This document shows positions 61,320-64,000 of a stretch of DNA of 64,000 nucleotides, piece by piece. A model generated the notes under the pieces. That model saw nothing but the letters and a program-made list of their open reading frames with translations. It was not told the origin of the DNA and did no database searches. The position numbers were made by a program, and so were the translations under genes. The stretch is taken from the NCBI GenBank assembly GCA_031459855.1, contig JAVKHP010000001.1, positions 2,221,384 through 2,285,383 of the forward strand. Reading direction: 5' to 3'. The stretch comes from Armatimonadota bacterium (GTDB lineage: Bacteria; Sysuimicrobiota; Sysuimicrobiia; Sysuimicrobiales; Humicultoraceae). Positions within the stretch are counted from its first letter, which is position 1. Every line of letters starts with the position of its first letter.

Positions 61320-61484
61320 ATGACGATCGACGCCGACCTGCTGCAGATCCTGGCCTGTCCGGTGGACCATGCTCCCGTCGTCCTCGAGGGCGATCGGATC
61401 GTGTGCACGCAGTGCGGCCGGCGCTATCCCATTCGCGACGGCATCCCGCACATGCTCGAAGAGGAAGCCGAGCTGCCGCGATGA
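61320..61484 (+). CDS. Trm112-like small zinc-binding protein (UPF0434 type)
   Basis: 54 aa, short but well supported. DLLQILACPVDHAP, then IVCTQCGRRYPIRDGIPHML, give the cysteine pairs (C-P and C-x2-C) and the end motif of the Trm112/YcaR family. GTGAGGAGC immediately precedes ATG 61320. Its stop overlaps the acpS start as ATGA. Homologues activate methyltransferases in eukaryotes and archaea; the bacterial role is not settled. The gap from glmS is 132 nt, with nothing else seen. Confidence 0.85.
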   Translation: MTIDADLLQILACPVDHAPVVLEGDRIVCTQCGRRYPIRDGIPHMLEEEAELPR

Positions 61485-61861
61485 TCGTCGGGGTGGGAGT
61501 CGACGTGGTGGAGGTGGCCCGCATCCAGCGGGCCATCGCGCGGTGGGGCGATGGGTTCGTGCGCCGGATCTACACGGCGCGGGAGGTGGAGCGGGCCGCC
61601 GCGCCCGCGGTGCTGGGCCCCCGGCTGGCCGCCCGGTTCGCGGCGAAGGAGGCCGTGATGAAGGCCCTCGGCTGCGGCTGGCGTGAGCTCACCTGGCGCG
61701 AGATCGAGATCACCCACGACCCGCAGGGGCGGCCTGTGGTGCGCCTGCATGGCGCGGCACAACGGATCGCCGCGGCCCGCGGGGTCGTCGAGGTGCACGT
61801 GGCGCTCTCACACACCCGCGAGCACGCCATCGCCAACGCCGTGGCGGTCGGCGCCGGGTAA
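61481..61861 (+). CDS. acpS: Holo-[acyl-carrier-protein] synthase
   Basis: 126 aa, usual length. VGVGVDVVEVARIQRAI carries the metal-binding aspartate, and RLAARFAAKEAVMKALG is the second signature. VHVALSHTREHAIANAV closes the fold. It attaches 4'-phosphopantetheine to acyl carrier protein. ATG 61481 overlaps the Trm112-like stop. Together with the nnr gene downstream this is a common bacterial neighbourhood (acpS-nnr). Confidence 0.94.
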   Translation: MIVGVGVDVVEVARIQRAIARWGDGFVRRIYTAREVERAAAPAVLGPRLAARFAAKEAVMKALGCGWRELTWREIEITHDPQGRPVVRLHGAAQRIAAARGVVEVHVALSHTREHAIANAVAVGAG

Positions 61862-62483
61862 ACACGGCAGCACTGGGCCCGGCGCTACCTGCCCGGGGTC
61901 GCTGCGCCCGGGTGGCTTGCGATCGGCGACATGCCCACGGTAGACGGCGTGCGAGGCATGCGATGTGGCGATCACAGCTGGCACGTCACGTGCCGCCTGG
62001 GGCGTGCACTGCATGAGCCGCCCGCTAGATGCGCTTGTGCCGACAACCCCTCGAGGAGGTGGCGACCCGTAGCCCGTAGGGAGTGTGGTTGGTCACTACC
62101 CCGCGCGCCAAGCGCGGATCCCAGCGGGGCGCGCGAACACCGCGAACACAAAGCACAGGAAGAGGGGCGCTCGCTTTCTCCGACTTTTCACCGTCTTCGG
62201 CTGCGCCGCCGGGCCGTACCGCCATCGAGCTGATCTCGGGAGTTACCCCCCAAGAAGACCGTCAGGCTCTCGGGCTCCACGTACGCAGCGTTTGACTCGG
62301 CTACTTCGCCGTTAGGCTTGCGCCCCTCTGCCAGCGAACCTATCACGAGGTTCCGGAGATCGTCAAGCCCCAACGATTGTTCCCATCTTGTGGATTGTGT
62401 GGGCACGGGCGCTGGGGGATCATGGAGAGGAAAGGGCGGCATGCAGCCAGAAGCCAGGGCTATTGGACGCTCCGCGACGAACG
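61862..62483. other. Intergenic stretch of 622 nt without a recognised gene
   Basis: Base composition becomes less GC-rich after about 62100. An open frame on the minus strand at 62188-62442 encodes 84 residues, with LGLDDLRNLVIGSLAEGR and SNAAYVEPESLTVFLGG as its most protein-like part, but it matches no family I know and has no clear ribosome site. CCCCGCGCGCC and GGGGCGCGCG near 62100-62130 may pair. It could hold a decayed gene. Confidence 0.4.
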
Positions 62484-64000
62484 ATGCGTGTACCCACCAG
62501 CCAGCAGATGGCGATCCTGGACCGTCGTACCGCCGACGAGTTCGGCGTGCCCACGCTCCTGCTCATGGAGGCGGCGGGCCGACGGGTGGCCGACGCGGCG
62601 TGCCGGCTCGTCGGCGGTGGCATGCCGTCGGTGGTCGTCATCGCCGGCAAGGGCAACAACGGCGGCGACGGGCTGGTGGCCGCACGGGTGCTCGCGGGGC
62701 TCGGCTGGCAGGTCCGCGTGTTCCTGGTGGCCCGGGACGCCGAGGTCACCGGCGATGCAGCCGTCAACCTTCGAGCCGCGCGTCATGCGGGCGTCGAGGT
62801 GGCCAACCTCGACAGCACCGGCGCGCGCGGTCTGGCCCCGGTCCTGGCAGCGGCAGACCTGATCATCGACGGTCTGTTCGGCACCGGCTTTCGGGGCCCC
62901 GCGGTCGGCCTGGCCGCCGCGGCGATCGAGGCGATGAACGCCTCACGCCGGCCCGTGCTGGCCATCGATATCCCCTCGGGGGTGCACGGTGACACCGGTC
63001 AGGTCGACGGGCCAGCGGTCCGAGCCCGCGCCACGGTGACGATGGGCTTGCCCAAGCTGGGGCTGGTCCTCCTGCCCGGGGCCGAGTACGCGGGGCGCGT
63101 CTGGGTGGCCAGCGTCGGGCATCCCCGCCGCCTGCTCGAGAGCCCGGAGATCACCACCCATCTCGTGACGCGCGCCATGGTGGACGCCGCGATCCCCCCT
63201 CGCCCCGCCCAGGCCCACAAGGGGCAGTTCGGCAGGGTGCTGATCGTGGCCGGCGCGGTGGGGTACACCGGCGCGCCGTCGCTGGCGGCAGCTGGCGCGC
63301 TGCGGGCCGGCGCAGGCCTGGTGCGACTGGCGGTCCCGGCGGGCATCTACCCGATCGTGGCCACGGCCGTGATCGAGGGCATGCCGGTGCCCCTCGCCGA
63401 CGAGGAAGGGGCGCTGGCGCCGTCGGCGTGGGAGCAGATCGCGGCACTCGCCGCCGACGCCGACGTGGTCGCGGCCGGCCCGGGGTTGTCGCGCATGCCA
63501 GGACCCCGGCAGGTCGTGAGGCAGCTGGTGGCAGACAGCCGACGGCCGCTCGTGCTGGACGCCGACGCTCTCAACTGCCTCGCCGACGAGCCGGACGTGC
63601 TGCGTGTGACCCGGGTGCCGGTCGTGCTCACGCCCCACCCCGGCGAGCTGGCGCGGCTGACCGGTACGACGACCGAGGCCATCCGGCGCGACCGGCTGGC
63701 CGCGGCGCGTGAGGCCGCTGCGCGGTTCCGCGCGGTGGTCGTGTTGAAGGGGGCGCGCACGATCGTGGCCTCGCCCGAGGGCGAGGCGTTCGTGGTGCCC
63801 ACGGGGAATCCGGGGATGGCCACGGGAGGGATGGGCGACGTCTTAACCGGGGCGATCGCCGCGCTGATCGGGCAGGGGCTGGCACCGCTGACCGCGGCGT
63901 GGGTGGGGGCCTACCTCCACGGGCTGGCAGGAGATCTGGCCGCGCGGGCCAGCGGGCCGGCCGGGCTGCTGGCCCGTGACGTGGCTGCCGCCCTGCCACA
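62484..64000 (+). CDS. nnr: Bifunctional NAD(P)HX epimerase / ADP-dependent NAD(P)HX dehydratase (3' end cut by the window)
   Basis: Repairs hydrated NADH and NADPH. The first about 215 residues are the YjeF_N epimerase (VVVIAGKGNNGGDGLVAARV, IDGLFGTGFRGP, AIDIPSGVHGDTG). The rest is the YjeF_C dehydratase (AHKGQFGRVLIVAGAVGYTG, VLTPHPGELARL, GNPGMATGGMGDVLTG). 505 codons are present and the frame is open at the window end, so only the last few residues should be missing. ATG 62484 matches the usual N-terminus (MRVPTSQQMAILD). Confidence 0.94.
   Translation, partial: MRVPTSQQMAILDRRTADEFGVPTLLLMEAAGRRVADAACRLVGGGMPSVVVIAGKGNNGGDGLVAARVLAGLGWQVRVFLVARDAEVTGDAAVNLRAARHAGVEVANLDSTGARGLAPVLAAADLIIDGLFGTGFRGPAVGLAAAAIEAMNASRRPVLAIDIPSGVHGDTGQVDGPAVRARATVTMGLPKLGLVLLPGAEYAGRVWVASVGHPRRLLESPEITTHLVTRAMVDAAIPPRPAQAHKGQFGRVLIVAGAVGYTGAPSLAAAGALRAGAGLVRLAVPAGIYPIVATAVIEGMPVPLADEEGALAPSAWEQIAALAADADVVAAGPGLSRMPGPRQVVRQLVADSRRPLVLDADALNCLADEPDVLRVTRVPVVLTPHPGELARLTGTTTEAIRRDRLAAAREAAARFRAVVVLKGARTIVASPEGEAFVVPTGNPGMATGGMGDVLTGAIAALIGQGLAPLTAAWVGAYLHGLAGDLAARASGPAGLLARDVAAALP

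Overview
ORGANISM. The window is GC-rich throughout, with strong G/C bias at third codon positions, and gene-dense on both strands. It carries parts of a double-membrane envelope pathway: LptA/C-like and LptD-like OstA proteins, an LpxB homologue plus an LpxB-related protein, an MsbA-like exporter and O-antigen-type polymerases. It also carries traits usually associated with Gram-positive and deep-branching lineages: a cdaA-cdaR-glmM cluster, a glmS ribozyme, and an XPB helicase paired with a DUF790/Bax1-like nuclease. This suggests a diderm bacterium of a poorly cultivated, possibly thermophilic Terrabacteria-like phylum. CSP1-3/Sysuimicrobiota or an Armatimonadota relative is only a guess, because there is no rRNA gene here to place it. 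LAYOUT. 1-6.3 kb: a partial indolepyruvate:ferredoxin-oxidoreductase-type gene, divergent from a NitT/TauT-type ABC importer with two permeases. 6.3-14.5 kb: a hydrolase remnant, a secreted cyclase-family protein, Mrp ATPase, aldehyde dehydrogenase, an OstA-like envelope protein, a DhnA-type class I aldolase coupled to an AroE-like dehydrogenase, and a zinc-type oxidoreductase. 14.5-22.3 kb: a MoaD-MoaE fusion, M48 protease, PHP hydrolase, a class V aminotransferase, the XPB/Bax1-like pair and a Uma2 protein. 22.3-33 kb: an envelope block on the minus strand (LpxB-related protein, three GT2 enzymes, MsbA-like exporter, LpxB-like protein), an MNT/HEPN pair, and an LptD-like gene on the plus strand. 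Short tandem repeats are dense here. 33-37 kb: a phosphohexomutase, a VapBC-type pair, an O-antigen ligase and a WcaJ-like initiating transferase. 38.0-47.05 kb: a visibly less GC-rich glycan cassette (gmd, fcl, CgeB-like GT, GT2, Wzy, Wzx, GT4, GT2). 47-52 kb: a sugar nucleotidyltransferase, two epimerases (one with a four-cysteine insert), rplM-rpsI and a histidine phosphatase. 52-64 kb: two prepilin-like proteins, a LysM-NlpC/P60 hydrolase, argF, cdaA-cdaR-glmM-wecG-like, the glmS ribozyme and glmS, a Trm112-like protein, acpS, and a partial nnr gene. HOW THE GENES WORK TOGETHER. The main theme is building the cell envelope. GlmS and GlmM supply amino-sugar precursors, with c-di-AMP synthesis encoded beside them. 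Mutases, nucleotidyltransferases, epimerases and Gmd/Fcl make nucleotide sugars. WcaJ-like and WecG-like enzymes and many glycosyltransferases assemble glycans. Wzx, Wzy, the ligase and the MsbA and Lpt parts flip, polymerise and export them. Translational coupling is pervasive: at least fifteen junctions overlap by exactly 4 nt (ATGA or GTGA), and I used this to choose many start codons. No tRNA, rRNA, CRISPR array, transposase or integrase was seen.
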